A stretch of DNA of 64,000 nt. It comes from Micromonospora_J zhanjiangensis. GTDB taxonomy: Bacteria > Actinomycetota > Actinomycetes > Mycobacteriales > Micromonosporaceae. Position 1 is the first letter of the stretch. Each line of letters starts with the position of its first letter. The notes under the pieces are model-generated. The model was not told where the DNA came from. It did no database searches and worked only from the letters and a program-made list of their open reading frames with translations. The translations under genes were made by a program, and so were the position numbers. Positions 18,927 to 27,892 of the stretch are shown here, piece by piece. The DNA is taken from positions 62,001-126,000 of the forward strand of contig NZ_JBHSBN010000018.1 in NCBI RefSeq assembly GCF_042650605.1, given 5' to 3'.

Positions 18927-19207
18927 CGTGCCTGCTTCGACCGCTTTGCCATCAACGCCGCGAGTTCGTCGGCGTCGAGGATGTCACCGGCCTCGACGGC
19001 TTTCTTGGACTCGGCAAGTTGCCGCATGACCTCGGTGCTGGACAGGACCTCCAGCGTCTCTTCCAACGCCGCGAGATCGTCGGCAGAGATGAGCACCGCG
19101 GCGGCGTGGCCGTGTTTGGTGATTTCTATCCGCTCGTGGGTCGAGGTCACCTCGTCGATGAGTTCCGAGAGGCGGTTGCGAGCGTCGGTGAACGGCACCA
19201 CAGTCAT
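18923..19207 (-). CDS. Phd/YefM (RelB-like) antitoxin
   Basis: A 94-residue antitoxin. VVPFTDARNRLSELIDEVTSTHERIEITKHGHAAAVLISADDLAALEETLEVL is the standard Phd/YefM DNA-binding fold. The charged C-terminus would wrap the RelE partner encoded four bases in overlap downstream. The ATG 19207 has no ribosome binding site; TATACT (minus strand, 19219-19214) lies six bases upstream, implying a leaderless mRNA. The pair sits just beyond the msrA terminator hairpin. Confidence 0.9.
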   Translation of the reverse strand: MTVVPFTDARNRLSELIDEVTSTHERIEITKHGHAAAVLISADDLAALEETLEVLSSTEVMRQLAESKKAVEAGDILDADELAALMAKRSKQAR

Positions 19208-19266
19208 GCTCGAAGTATAGGCAGTTGCTGGCGCGAAGTCCGTACAGATTTTGCGGCTTGGCGGAT

Positions 19267-19297
19267 CAGGCTACCGGGCCATCGGCCCGGTAGCCTG
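19267..19297 (-). terminator. msrA terminator hairpin
   Basis: A perfect 14-bp stem (left arm CAGGCTACCGGGCC) with a three-base ATC loop, lying 6 bases past the msrA stop. There is no long T-run, as is common in high-GC actinomycetes. It separates msrA from the toxin-antitoxin cassette transcribed in the same direction. Confidence 0.75.
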
Positions 19298-19303
19298 CCG
19301 GTG

Positions 19304-19963
<660 letters not shown>

Positions 19964-20132
19964 GGTGGGACTCCTCTCGTACCTCTCCCAGCCTGCAACG
20001 CCGGGCGCCCCCGGTTCCTTACCCGGCGCCGGCCGGCTCAGGCCTGCGGACGGTGCCGTCGTCCGCAGGCGGACCGGATCGCCGCAGTTGCCGGGACCCA
20101 TGGCCTGCGCCGTTGGCGGTAGGGTCCGGACC

Positions 20133-20504
20133 GTGAACGCGAAGATTCATCCGGCCTTCATCATGTTCTTCATCCTGTCCCTGCTGACCATGATCGCCGC
20201 CGCGATCATGGCGGCGATGGCCACCGACGCCTGCGACTCGCTCTCCGCCAGCACCGCCCCGTGGGTCAGCGTCCAGTGCCAGGTGGAGGGGCAGAGCCAG
20301 ACGACGACGGCGCTGGTCGTGGCCATCGGTGGGCTGACCGCCATGCTCGGCGGGGTCGGCTTCCAGATCAACCGGCACCTCGCGACGGCACCGGCGGCGG
20401 TTCCGCAGATGCCGCCCCCGCCGGCCGGCTACGGCGCACCGGGCGGGTACCCGCCGCCGGGCTTCGCGCCGCACGGCAACCCGGCCCAACCGCCGCGCCC
20501 GTAG
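20133..20504 (+). CDS. Small membrane protein with proline-rich tail
   Basis: A 123-residue protein starting at GTG 20133 (AGGG upstream). It has two hydrophobic segments (about residues 6-27 and 52-74), a short external loop with two cysteines (ACDSL, VQCQV) and a Pro/Gly/Tyr-rich cytoplasmic tail (PPPAGYGAPGGYPPPGF). The family is not recognised. The tail resembles that of the Bax-inhibitor-like protein at 8354. It is divergent from msrA and convergent with the HIT gene, standing alone. Confidence 0.65.
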   Translation: MNAKIHPAFIMFFILSLLTMIAAAIMAAMATDACDSLSASTAPWVSVQCQVEGQSQTTTALVVAIGGLTAMLGGVGFQINRHLATAPAAVPQMPPPPAGYGAPGGYPPPGFAPHGNPAQPPRP

Positions 20505-20517
20505 CGCTCCCACCTGG

Positions 20518-21024
20518 TCAGGACAGCGCGGCGGCGATCTTGTCGGCGTAGGTCTGTGCCTCGGCGTCCGAGTCGTACCGGTGCCGGGGCCAGAAAAAGC
20601 CGCGCAGCCCGTCGCCCTTGGTCCGCGGCACGACGTGGGTGTGCAGGTGCGGCACCGACTGGGACACCCGGTTGTTCATCGCCACGAAGGTGCCACCGGC
20701 GCCCAGGCCGGACTCGACGGCCACGGCGAGCCGGCGGACCGCGGCGAAGTAGCCGGGCACCGCCGACGGCGGCAGGTCACCCAGCGTCTCCACGTGCTCG
20801 CGCGGCACCACCAGCAGGTGCCCCTTGAACACCGGCCGGACATCGAGAAAGGCCACCACCTCGGGCTCCTCGACCGCTGAACCTTTCTCAACCTCCCCTT
20901 GCGGGCCGTCGCCGGCCGAGGTCGAAGGCGGCGCATGCGCGCCGCGCGGTTCAGGTTGAAAAAGATTCACCCGGAACGCCGGTGTGGCGCCAGCCACAAT
21001 CGCACAGAAGACGCAGTCGGCCAT
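20518..21024 (-). CDS. HIT family nucleotide-binding protein with inserted segment
   Basis: A 168-residue histidine-triad protein (nucleotide phosphoramidase/Ap4A-type hydrolase family). The N-terminus CVFCAIVAG, the strand VVAFLDVRPVFKGHLLVVPREHVETL and the triad motif HLHTHVV are all intact. Between AFRV and EEPEVVAFL there is an extra stretch of about 32 residues (containing EPRGAHAPPSTSAGDG) that I do not expect in this family. It is encoded by an inverted-repeat element of about 96 bases (20876-20970). The reading frame stays open, so the protein may still work. It is divergent from metB, with only 23 bases between the start codons. Confidence 0.9.
   Translation of the reverse strand: MADCVFCAIVAGATPAFRVNLFQPEPRGAHAPPSTSAGDGPQGEVEKGSAVEEPEVVAFLDVRPVFKGHLLVVPREHVETLGDLPPSAVPGYFAAVRRLAVAVESGLGAGGTFVAMNNRVSQSVPHLHTHVVPRTKGDGLRGFFWPRHRYDSDAEAQTYADKIAAALS
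20876..20970. repeat. Palindromic element inserted in frame in the HIT gene
   Basis: The ends are near-perfect inverted repeats: GCTGAACCTTTCTCAACCT (20876-20894) against the complement of AGGTTGAAAAAGATTCAC (20953-20970), with about three mismatches. The interior is GC-rich with further self-complementarity near GGCGGCGCATGCGCGCC. It adds about 32 codons without a stop. This resembles the palindromic elements known to insert inside Rickettsia genes; no transposase is present. Confidence 0.65.
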
Positions 21025-21034
21025 CCCGGCAGAC

Positions 21035-21047
21035 TAGCCTCACACGA
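21035..21047 (+). promoter_or_regulatory. Leaderless-type -10 box of metB
   Basis: TAGCCT (21035-21040) ends seven bases before ATG 21048. This is the spacing expected when transcription starts at the first base of the start codon. No ribosome binding site is present. The opposing HIT gene starts only 11 bases to the left, so both promoters must overlap the neighbouring coding sequence. Confidence 0.55.
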
Positions 21048-22190
21048 ATGACGTACGGCTTCGAGACACTCGCCATCCACGCCGGCCAGGAGCCGGAACC
21101 CCGTACCGGGGCCGTGGTGACTCCCATATTCCAGACCAGCACCTACGCCCAGGACGCGGTCGGCGCGCCACGGCTGGGCTACGAGTACAGCCGGTCGGGC
21201 AACCCGACCCGGGACGCCCTGCAGGAGGCGCTCGCCGCGCTGGAGGGCGGCCGGACCGGGCTGGCCTTCGCCAGCGGCCTGGCCGCCGAGGACACCCTGC
21301 TGCGGACCGTCTGCCAGCCGGGTGACCACGTGGTGATCCCGGACGACGCGTACGGCGGCACGTACCGGTTGTTCGCCAAGGTGGCGCAGCGCTGGGGGCT
21401 GGACTTCACCCCGGCCAAGGTGTCCGACACCGACGCGGTTCGGGCCGCGGTGGAACCCGGTCGTACGAAGATCGTCTGGATCGAGACGCCGACCAACCCG
21501 CTGCTCGGCATCGCCGACATCGCGGCCCTGGCCCAGGTGGCGCACGACGCGGGCGCGCTGCTGGTGGTGGACAACACCTTCGCCTCGCCGTACCTGCAGC
21601 AGCCGATCGTGCACGGCGCCGACGTGGTGGTGCACTCCACCACCAAGTACGTCGGCGGTCACTCGGACGTGGTCGGCGGCGCGCTGATCGCCGCGGACGC
21701 CGGTCTCGGCGCGGAACTGGCCTTCCACCAGAACGCGATGGGCGCGGTGAACGGCCCGTTCGACGCCTGGCTCACCCTGCGTGGCATCAAGACCCTCGGC
21801 GTACGGATGGACCGGCACTGCGACAACGCCGAGCGGATCGCCCGCTACCTCGACGGGCACAAGGCGGTCGCCCAGGTGATCTACCCCGGCCTGCCCGAGC
21901 ACCCGGGACACGAGGTCGCGGCCAAGCAGATGCGCCGGTTCGGCGGCATGATCTCGTTCCGGGCGGCCGGCGGCGAGCAGCAGGCCGTGGACATCTGCAA
22001 CCGGGCGAAGCTGTTCGTCCTCGCCGAGTCGCTGGGTGGGGTGGAGTCCCTGATCGAGCACCCCGGTCGGATGACGCACGCCAGCGCTGCCGGCTCGCCG
22101 CTTGAAGTTCCCGCCGATCTCGTGCGACTGTCTGTCGGCATCGAGACGGCCGACGATCTCCTCGCCGACCTGGAGCAGGCGCTGGGCTGA
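21048..22190 (+). CDS. metB: Cystathionine gamma-synthase
   Basis: A 380-residue PLP enzyme of the Cys/Met metabolism family, forming cystathionine from an activated homoserine and cysteine. The PLP lysine is Lys200 in VVVHSTTKYVGGHSD. Other family blocks are YEYSRSGNPTRDALQ, LAFASGLAAEDT, LLVVDNTFASPY and LAESLGGVESLIEHPGRMTH. It could also serve as a gamma-lyase; motifs alone do not separate the two. With cbs at 13678 it completes a two-way transsulfuration route. In M. tuberculosis metB (Rv1079) is likewise close to cbs and followed by greA. Confidence 0.92.
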   Translation: MTYGFETLAIHAGQEPEPRTGAVVTPIFQTSTYAQDAVGAPRLGYEYSRSGNPTRDALQEALAALEGGRTGLAFASGLAAEDTLLRTVCQPGDHVVIPDDAYGGTYRLFAKVAQRWGLDFTPAKVSDTDAVRAAVEPGRTKIVWIETPTNPLLGIADIAALAQVAHDAGALLVVDNTFASPYLQQPIVHGADVVVHSTTKYVGGHSDVVGGALIAADAGLGAELAFHQNAMGAVNGPFDAWLTLRGIKTLGVRMDRHCDNAERIARYLDGHKAVAQVIYPGLPEHPGHEVAAKQMRRFGGMISFRAAGGEQQAVDICNRAKLFVLAESLGGVESLIEHPGRMTHASAAGSPLEVPADLVRLSVGIETADDLLADLEQALG

Positions 22191-22360
22191 GCCGGCGTAC
22201 CGGGATCGGCCGGCGCACCGGCGCAGCCGACCCGACCCACGGGCCGGCCGGCGCCGGTGGCCGGGAGCGCGGCCCCGGGGCGGTCCGCGCCCCGGGGCGC
22301 CCGGGGTGGCGTGCGACCCGTCCGAGCTGGACGTCTGCTACGTGGGTGGGATGGGGAGGC

Positions 22361-23761
22361 ATGGCGGTGCAGGACATCACGGCTACCTGGGTGGGCGCGA
22401 CCGCGAAACAGATCGCGCGGGCGGTGCGCCGGGGCGACGCCTCCGCGACACAGGTGGTGGCGGACCATCTCGACCACATCGCCCGGGCCGACCGCGAGGT
22501 CTCCGCGTTCCGGGTGGTCCGCGGCGGCGAGGCGATCGTCGAGGCGGAGAAGGTCGACGAGCAGGACGACCTGGCCAACCTGCCGCTGGCCGGGGTGCCG
22601 GTGGCGGTCAAGGAGAACACCGCCGTCGCCGGCCTCCCCACCTGGAACGGCTCGGCCGCGGCCCGGAGCCCGGTCGCGGAGGAGGATCACGAGATCGTCC
22701 GGCGGCTGCGCGGCGCCGGCGCGGTCATCGTCGGGGTCACCCGGATGCCGGAGCTGGGCCTGTTCGCGTACACCGACGACGACACGGCGGTGACCCGCAA
22801 CCCGTGGCAGCCGGACCGTACCCCGGGCGGGTCGTCCGGCGGGGCCGCCGCCGCGGTGGCGGCCGGCCTGGTGCCGATCGCGCACGGCAACGACGGGTTG
22901 GGCTCGATCCGCATCCCGGCCGCCTGCTGCGGCCTGGTCGGGCTGAAACCCGGCCGCGGGGTGGTGCCCTGCCAGCTCGGCGCCGACGACTGGTTCGGCC
23001 TGACCGAGCAGGGCATGCTGGCCAGCACGGTGGCGGACGCGGCGCTCGGGTTCGCCGTCCTGGCCGGCCGGCGACCGGACAAACTGGTGCCGCCGCAGCG
23101 GCTGCGGGTGGCGGTGTCGCTGCGCTCACCGGTCACCGGCGTACGCCCGGACCAGCCGAACCGGGACGCGGTGGCCGCCGCCTCCCGGCTGCTGGCCGCG
23201 GCCGGGCACGACGCCATCTCCGCCGACCCGGTCTACCCCACCTCGCTCGGCCTGCGCGCCATCGCCACCTGGCTGGCCGCGGCGGCCAGGGAGGTCCGCA
23301 CCGCCGGCCTGGACAAGCGGTCGTTGCAGGCCCGCACCCGCCGGCACGCGGCGGTGGGCGAGTGGGTCGAGCGGCGCGGCTACGTCCGCGAGTCCGACCG
23401 GGCCGCGTGGCGGGAACGCAGCATCGACTTCTTCACCGACAACGCGGTGGACCTGCTGCTCACCCCGGCGCTCGCGGCCAGCCCGCCGGCCGCGACCGGC
23501 TGGTCCACCCGCTCCTGGCCGGCCAACGTGTCGGCCAGCATCCGGTACGCCCCCTACGCCGCACCCTGGAACATCGCCGGCCTGCCGGCCCTGGTGGTGC
23601 CGGTCGGCCTGCGTCCCGACGGTCTCCCGGTCGCCGTGCAACTGGTCGGCCCGCCCGGCTCGGAGTTGCTGCTGCTCGCCGTCGCCGGCCAGTTCGAGAT
23701 GGAATCCCCCTGGCCCCGCCACGCCCCCGGCTGGCCCCGCGTCCCCACCCCCGCCACCTGA
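22361..23761 (+). CDS. Amidase (amidase signature family)
   Basis: A 466-residue hydrolase. The Ser-cisSer-Lys triad is visible: Lys in VPVAVKENTAVAG, the cis-serine in TPGGSSGGAAAAVAAGL, and the nucleophile in NDGLGSIRIPAACCGLVGLKP. It would hydrolyse a carboxamide; the substrate is unknown. It is not GatA by context, since no gatC or gatB is near. The start is ambiguous: ATG 22361 is given, but GGGGAGG (22353-22359) is too close to it and is better spaced for GTG 22367 two codons in. It follows metB after 170 bases without a recognisable terminator. Confidence 0.9.
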   Translation: MAVQDITATWVGATAKQIARAVRRGDASATQVVADHLDHIARADREVSAFRVVRGGEAIVEAEKVDEQDDLANLPLAGVPVAVKENTAVAGLPTWNGSAAARSPVAEEDHEIVRRLRGAGAVIVGVTRMPELGLFAYTDDDTAVTRNPWQPDRTPGGSSGGAAAAVAAGLVPIAHGNDGLGSIRIPAACCGLVGLKPGRGVVPCQLGADDWFGLTEQGMLASTVADAALGFAVLAGRRPDKLVPPQRLRVAVSLRSPVTGVRPDQPNRDAVAAASRLLAAAGHDAISADPVYPTSLGLRAIATWLAAAAREVRTAGLDKRSLQARTRRHAAVGEWVERRGYVRESDRAAWRERSIDFFTDNAVDLLLTPALAASPPAATGWSTRSWPANVSASIRYAPYAAPWNIAGLPALVVPVGLRPDGLPVAVQLVGPPGSELLLLAVAGQFEMESPWPRHAPGWPRVPTPAT

Positions 23762-23852
23762 CCTCTCCGTCGCACGGTGAACCCCAACCAAGATCGAATA
23801 CCGGTCGGCCCTTCTGAGTGGGGGGCGGGGTGAGGGTGGCACGATCGGGGGC

Positions 23853-25076
23853 ATGACGGAGCTGGTGGGGCTTGAGGATGTGCGGGTCGCCCGGGAGTTG
23901 ATCAGCGGGGTCACCCGGGTCACCCCGGTCGAGTCGTGCCGGCCGTTGACCGCCGCGCTCGGCGGGCCGGTCTGGCTCAAGTGCGAGAACCTGCAACGGG
24001 CCGGGTCGTACAAGGTCCGCGGCGCGTACGTGCGGATCGCCCGGCTCGATCCGGCGGAGCGGGCCCGCGGCGTGGTCGCCGCCAGCGCCGGCAACCACGC
24101 CCAGGGGGTGGCGCTCGCCGCCGGCCTGCTCGGCGCCGCCGCCACCGTCTTCATGCCGGTGGGCGCGCCGCTGCCCAAGGTGGCGGCCACCAAGGGGTAC
24201 GGCGCGAGCGTCGAACTCGTCGGCAGCACCGTCGACGAGGCGCTGGTCGCGGCGCAGGACTTCGCCGACCGGACCGGCGCGGTGTTCATCCACCCGTTCG
24301 ACCACGCCGACGTCATCGCCGGCCAGGGCACGGTGGCGCTGGAGATCCTGGAACAGTGCCCGGAGGTGCGGACCATCGTCACCGGGGTCGGCGGTGGCGG
24401 CCTGGTGTCCGGGATCGCGGTGGTGGCCAAGGCGCTGCGGCCGGACGTACGGGTGATCGGGGTGCAGGCGGCCGGGGCCGCCGCCTTCCCGCCCTCGCTG
24501 CGGGCCGGCGAGCCGGTCCGGCTGCCGGAGTTCGGCACCATCGCCGACGGCATCGCCGTGGGTCGGCCCGGCGAGATCACTTTCGCGCACGTGGCGAAGC
24601 TGGTCGACGACGTGGTGACGGTGACCGAGGAGGACATCTCCCGCGCCCTGCTGATGCTGTTGGAGCGCGGCAAGATGGTGGTCGAGCCGGCCGGCGCGGT
24701 CGGCGTGGCGGCGCTGCTGGCCGGGACCGTGGAGGTGGCCACCCCGGCGGTGGCGGTGCTGTCCGGCGGCAACATCGACCCGCTGTTGATGCTTCGGGTG
24801 ATCGAGCACGGGCTGGCCGCGGCCGGCCGTTGGCTGCGGTTCACCGTGCGGTGCACCGACCGGCCGGGGCAGCTGGCCTCGCTGCTGCGGGAGATCGCCG
24901 AGCACCGCGGCAACGTGGTGGACGTCGAGCACCAGCGGCAGAACCCGCGCCTGCGGCTCGGCGAGGTCGAGGTGGCCCTCTCCGTCGAGACGCGTGGCGC
25001 CGAGCACTCCGACCGGCTGATCAGCGCCCTGCGGGCCAGCGGCTACACGGTCACCTTCGCCGACCAGCCGGCCTGA
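23853..25076 (+). CDS. ilvA: Threonine ammonia-lyase (threonine deaminase)
   Basis: A 407-residue PLP enzyme converting threonine to 2-oxobutanoate, the entry to isoleucine synthesis or threonine breakdown. The PLP lysine is Lys54 in AGSYKVRGAYVR; ASAGNHAQGVALAA and GVGGGGLVSGIAV bind substrate and cofactor phosphate. A single ACT-like C-terminal domain (from about residue 330, RFTVRCTDRPGQLASLLREIAEHRGNVV) could sense amino acids. Length suits the shorter actinobacterial form rather than the 500-residue enterobacterial enzyme. 2-Oxobutanoate is also the by-product of cystathionine cleavage, giving a loose link to the sulfur genes nearby. Confidence 0.92.
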   Translation: MTELVGLEDVRVARELISGVTRVTPVESCRPLTAALGGPVWLKCENLQRAGSYKVRGAYVRIARLDPAERARGVVAASAGNHAQGVALAAGLLGAAATVFMPVGAPLPKVAATKGYGASVELVGSTVDEALVAAQDFADRTGAVFIHPFDHADVIAGQGTVALEILEQCPEVRTIVTGVGGGGLVSGIAVVAKALRPDVRVIGVQAAGAAAFPPSLRAGEPVRLPEFGTIADGIAVGRPGEITFAHVAKLVDDVVTVTEEDISRALLMLLERGKMVVEPAGAVGVAALLAGTVEVATPAVAVLSGGNIDPLLMLRVIEHGLAAAGRWLRFTVRCTDRPGQLASLLREIAEHRGNVVDVEHQRQNPRLRLGEVEVALSVETRGAEHSDRLISALRASGYTVTFADQPA

Positions 25077-25232
25077 CCGGGTCGGTCCGGCCGGCACGGT
25101 GGTCGTGCCGCCGGGCCGTCGTATCTCCGCCGGCGGGGCCGGCAGCCGCGGATGCGACGACGGCCGGGTCGGCGGTGTGGTCCGCCGAGTCCGGCCGTCG
25201 CCCGAGGTCGTCACCGGGACGAATGCCCCGCC

Positions 25233-25733
25233 TCACCCGCCGAACGGCTCGAAGCTGACCACGGTGACCTTGATGTCGGCGCCGCTCGGCGCGGTGTAGG
25301 TCACCGTCTGGCCGGACCGGGCGCCCAGGATGGCCTGGCCGATCGCCGACTCCGGGCTGTAGACGGTCAGGTCGGTGGTGGAGGAGATCTCCCGGGAGCC
25401 GAGCAGGAACGTCTCGGTGTCGCTCGGGTCGTCGTCGAAGTGGATCGTGACGACCGTGCCCGGAGCCACCTCGTCGGCGGTCGGCGCCTCGCCCACCTGG
25501 GCGGTACGCAGCAGTTCCTGCAGGTAGCGGATCCGGGCCTCCTGCTTGCCCTGTTCCTCGCGGGCGGCGTGGTATCCGCCGTTCTCCCGCAGGTCGCCCT
25601 CTTCGCGACGCTCGTTGATCTCGGCCGCGATGATCGGCCGACCCGCGATCAGCTCGTCGAGTTCGGCCTGCAGCCGGTCGTACGCGTCCTGGGACAGCCA
25701 GGTGGCGGGCCCTCCGCGGTCGGTGGTGGACAC
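25233..25733 (-). CDS. greA: Transcription elongation factor GreA
   Basis: A 166-residue factor that enters the RNA polymerase secondary channel and stimulates cleavage of backtracked RNA. The N-terminal coiled coil has EINERREEGDLRENGGYHAAREEQGKQEARI with the acidic tip residues D and E. The C-terminal FKBP-like domain has VTIHFDDDPSDTETFLLG and SPESAIGQAILGARSGQTVTY. The start is GTG 25733, preceded by GAGGAG. Together with the next gene upstream (DUF4307) and divergent mca it reproduces the mycobacterial greA-Rv1081c-mca order. Confidence 0.97.
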   Translation of the reverse strand: MSTTDRGGPATWLSQDAYDRLQAELDELIAGRPIIAAEINERREEGDLRENGGYHAAREEQGKQEARIRYLQELLRTAQVGEAPTADEVAPGTVVTIHFDDDPSDTETFLLGSREISSTTDLTVYSPESAIGQAILGARSGQTVTYTAPSGADIKVTVVSFEPFGG

Positions 25734-25841
25734 AGGCGTTCTCCTCGTGGATAGGCGGACAGGGACGAATTACCAAGTTACCAGGGCACTACACACCGGG
25801 CGCGAGATGATTTCCGGTGTATCCGGGCGCCGACGGATCGG

Positions 25842-26276
25842 TCAGCCGGCGGCCCGGCAGCGCAACACCTCGCCGAGCAGCGGACGTCCGGTGGTGGCCA
25901 GCCGGTGCTGGACGGTGACCTGTCGCTCACCGGCCGGAGCCGTCACCGGCACCTCCTCGCGGGCCACCTCCGCGCCGTCCCGGGACCGGGCCCGCAGCAC
26001 GCAGACCGCCGAACCGCCGGGCGGCACGGTGACCCGGAAGTCCACCACCACCTGCCGGTCGGTGATCTGCGTGTAGGTGAGCACCTCGGCCTGGTAGTTC
26101 GGGTCGCCGTACATCCGGTAGAGCCGGACGGAGACCAGGCCCAGCACCGCCACCAGGGCGACCGCCAGCGCGGCGGCCACCCAGGGCCGGCGCCGGCGGG
26201 CGGCGCGGCGGCGACCGTAGCGACCCGGTGGGAACACCGGGGCGGTGATCGGTGTTGTGGCGTGCGTCTCGGTCAC
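25842..26276 (-). CDS. DUF4307 membrane protein
   Basis: A 144-residue single-pass protein: a basic N-terminus (RYGRRRAARRRRPW), one transmembrane helix (about residues 32-50) and an extracytoplasmic beta-rich domain (VLTYTQITDRQVVVDFRVTVPPGGSAVCVLRARSRDGAEV), as in DUF4307. Function is unknown. It corresponds by position to Rv1081c between greA and mca. ATG 26276 is the start. The gene is divergent from mca with 131 bases between starts. Confidence 0.88.
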   Translation of the reverse strand: MTETHATTPITAPVFPPGRYGRRRAARRRRPWVAAALAVALVAVLGLVSVRLYRMYGDPNYQAEVLTYTQITDRQVVVDFRVTVPPGGSAVCVLRARSRDGAEVAREEVPVTAPAGERQVTVQHRLATTGRPLLGEVLRCRAAG

Positions 26277-26407
26277 CGGGGGCGATCTCCTGCGGTTGTC
26301 GTCGGTGCCATCGGCAAGAATACGGAAAGTCCATCATCTCAGCCGGTAACCGTGGGTCACCCAGCCGGGTCCCCGGCCGGCGCCGGCACGGACGAGGAGC
26401 ACCGGAG

Positions 26408-27289
26408 TTGGCAGATCAACTGCGTCTAATGGCCGTCCACGCCCATCCCGACGACGAGTCGAGCAAGGGCGCCGCGACGACCGCCAAGTACGTCGCCGAG
26501 GGGGTCGACGTCCTGGTCGTCACGTGTACGGGCGGCGAGCGGGGCAGCGTCCTCAACCCGAAGATGGACCGCCCCGAGGTCTGGGAGAACATGGCCGAGA
26601 TCCGCCGGGCGGAGATGGACGCGGCCCGCGCGATCCTCGGGGTCGAGCAGGCGTGGCTCGGCTTCGTCGACTCGGGGCTGCCCGAGGGCGATCCGCTGCC
26701 GCCGCTGCCCGAGGGCTGCTTCGCCCTGCAGGACGTCGAGGTCGCGGCCGGCCCGCTGGTCCGACTGATCCGCCAGTTCCGGCCGCACGTGATCACCACG
26801 TACGACGAGGAGGGCGGGTACCCGCACCCGGACCACATCATGACCCACAAGGTGTCCGTGGCGGCCTTCGAGGCGGCCGGCGACCCGGACCGTTACCCGG
26901 AGCTCGGCGAGCCGTGGCAGCCGCTGAAGCTCTACTACGACATCGGGTTCTCCCGGGGCAAGGTCACCGCCCTGCACGAGGCGATGCTGGCCGCCGGCCT
27001 GGAGTCGCCGTACCAGGACTGGCTGAAGCGCTGGGAGGACCGTCCGGACAAGGGCCCGCGGATCACCACGCGGGTCGAGTGCGCCGAGTACTTCCCGGTC
27101 CGGGACGACGCGCTGCGGGCGCACGCCACCCAGATCGACCCGGACGGGTTCTGGTTCCACGTGCCGATGCGGGTGCAGCGCGAGGCCTGGCCGACCGAGG
27201 ACTACCAGCTGGCCCGGTCGTTGGTGGACAGCCCGACCCCGGAGACGGACCTGTTCGCCGGGGTGCGGGACACCGTACACGCCAGTTGA
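26408..27289 (+). CDS. mca: Mycothiol S-conjugate amidase
   Basis: A 293-residue zinc enzyme that cleaves mycothiol conjugates of electrophiles and drugs, releasing the mercapturic acid for export and recycling glucosaminyl-inositol. The zinc motif is VHAHPDDES (His13, Asp16), with the third ligand in YPHPDHIMTHK. TCTGGERGSVLNP and TYDEEGGYPHPDH are family blocks; the long C-terminus with KLYYDIGFSR supports Mca rather than the deacetylase MshB. TTG 26408 is the start, with GGAG just upstream. Its presence places the organism among the mycothiol-making actinobacteria. A polyketide producer could use it in self-detoxification. Confidence 0.93.
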   Translation: MADQLRLMAVHAHPDDESSKGAATTAKYVAEGVDVLVVTCTGGERGSVLNPKMDRPEVWENMAEIRRAEMDAARAILGVEQAWLGFVDSGLPEGDPLPPLPEGCFALQDVEVAAGPLVRLIRQFRPHVITTYDEEGGYPHPDHIMTHKVSVAAFEAAGDPDRYPELGEPWQPLKLYYDIGFSRGKVTALHEAMLAAGLESPYQDWLKRWEDRPDKGPRITTRVECAEYFPVRDDALRAHATQIDPDGFWFHVPMRVQREAWPTEDYQLARSLVDSPTPETDLFAGVRDTVHAS

Positions 27290-27317
27290 CCGACGCTAGG
27301 CGTACCGTGTGGGTGCG

Positions 27318-27342
27318 GGGGTCGTCCCGGCGGGACGACCCC
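27318..27342 (+). terminator. Hairpin after mca
   Basis: An 11-bp perfect stem (GGGGTCGTCCC) with a GGC loop lies 28 bases after the mca stop and 38 bases before the next start. There is no T-run, so termination or attenuation is inferred from structure only. Confidence 0.5.
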
Positions 27343-27380
27343 GTCACGGCCCCCGGGACGGACGGCGAAGGGATCCGGCA

Positions 27381-27707
27381 ATGCTGACCACCGCGCAGGT
27401 GCTCGCGACGAACAACTTCGGGGACACCCGGTCGGGGTCGCTGGCCGGGCCGATGGGTCTTTTCATGATCGTCGTGCTCGGGGTTGCCACCGTGCTGTTG
27501 ATCCGTAACATGAACGCCCGACTGCGGCGGCTGCCCGACCGGTTCCCCGGGCAGCCTCCGGTCGGGCCGGGACAGGCGCCGGACGGGCAGCTCGACCGGT
27601 CCGCGGATGATGTCCTTGATCCGACAGACGGGTACGCCCCGAATGAATCTTCCGGGAGCGCTCCCAAGGGCTCTGACCTGCGGAATGACCCGAACGTGAC
27701 GCCGTGA
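27381..27707 (+). CDS. Small membrane protein downstream of mca
   Basis: A 108-residue protein with one transmembrane helix near the N-terminus (GPMGLFMIVVLGVATVLLIRNMNARLRRLP) followed by a disordered acidic tail rich in Pro, Gly, Asp and Ser. ATG 27381 was chosen; it follows GGCGAAGGGATCC. It occupies the position and has the shape of the small membrane protein Rv1083 after mca in M. tuberculosis. Function is unknown; conservation of the pair hints at a link with mycothiol conjugate handling. Confidence 0.75.
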   Translation: MLTTAQVLATNNFGDTRSGSLAGPMGLFMIVVLGVATVLLIRNMNARLRRLPDRFPGQPPVGPGQAPDGQLDRSADDVLDPTDGYAPNESSGSAPKGSDLRNDPNVTP

Positions 27708-27892
27708 ATCAAGTGCCCGGCCGATTCCGCCCCCTGTTGCCCTTCATCGCTTTGGCTTAGCCTTCCGCCGGGAGACCAAAAGTCTCCGCGCCGTGCGTGG
27801 AAGGGGGCGCCGATGTTCGCCGGACGCGACGCCCACCGGTCCGTGGTGGCCGGGATGACCGCGTGCCGTCGTACCGTGGACGGAGGGTATCC

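Noticed and set aside
22361..23761. Amidase as GatA of the tRNA amidotransferase
   Set aside because: No gatC or gatB neighbour; the triad is shared by the whole amidase signature family, so a specific name is not supported.
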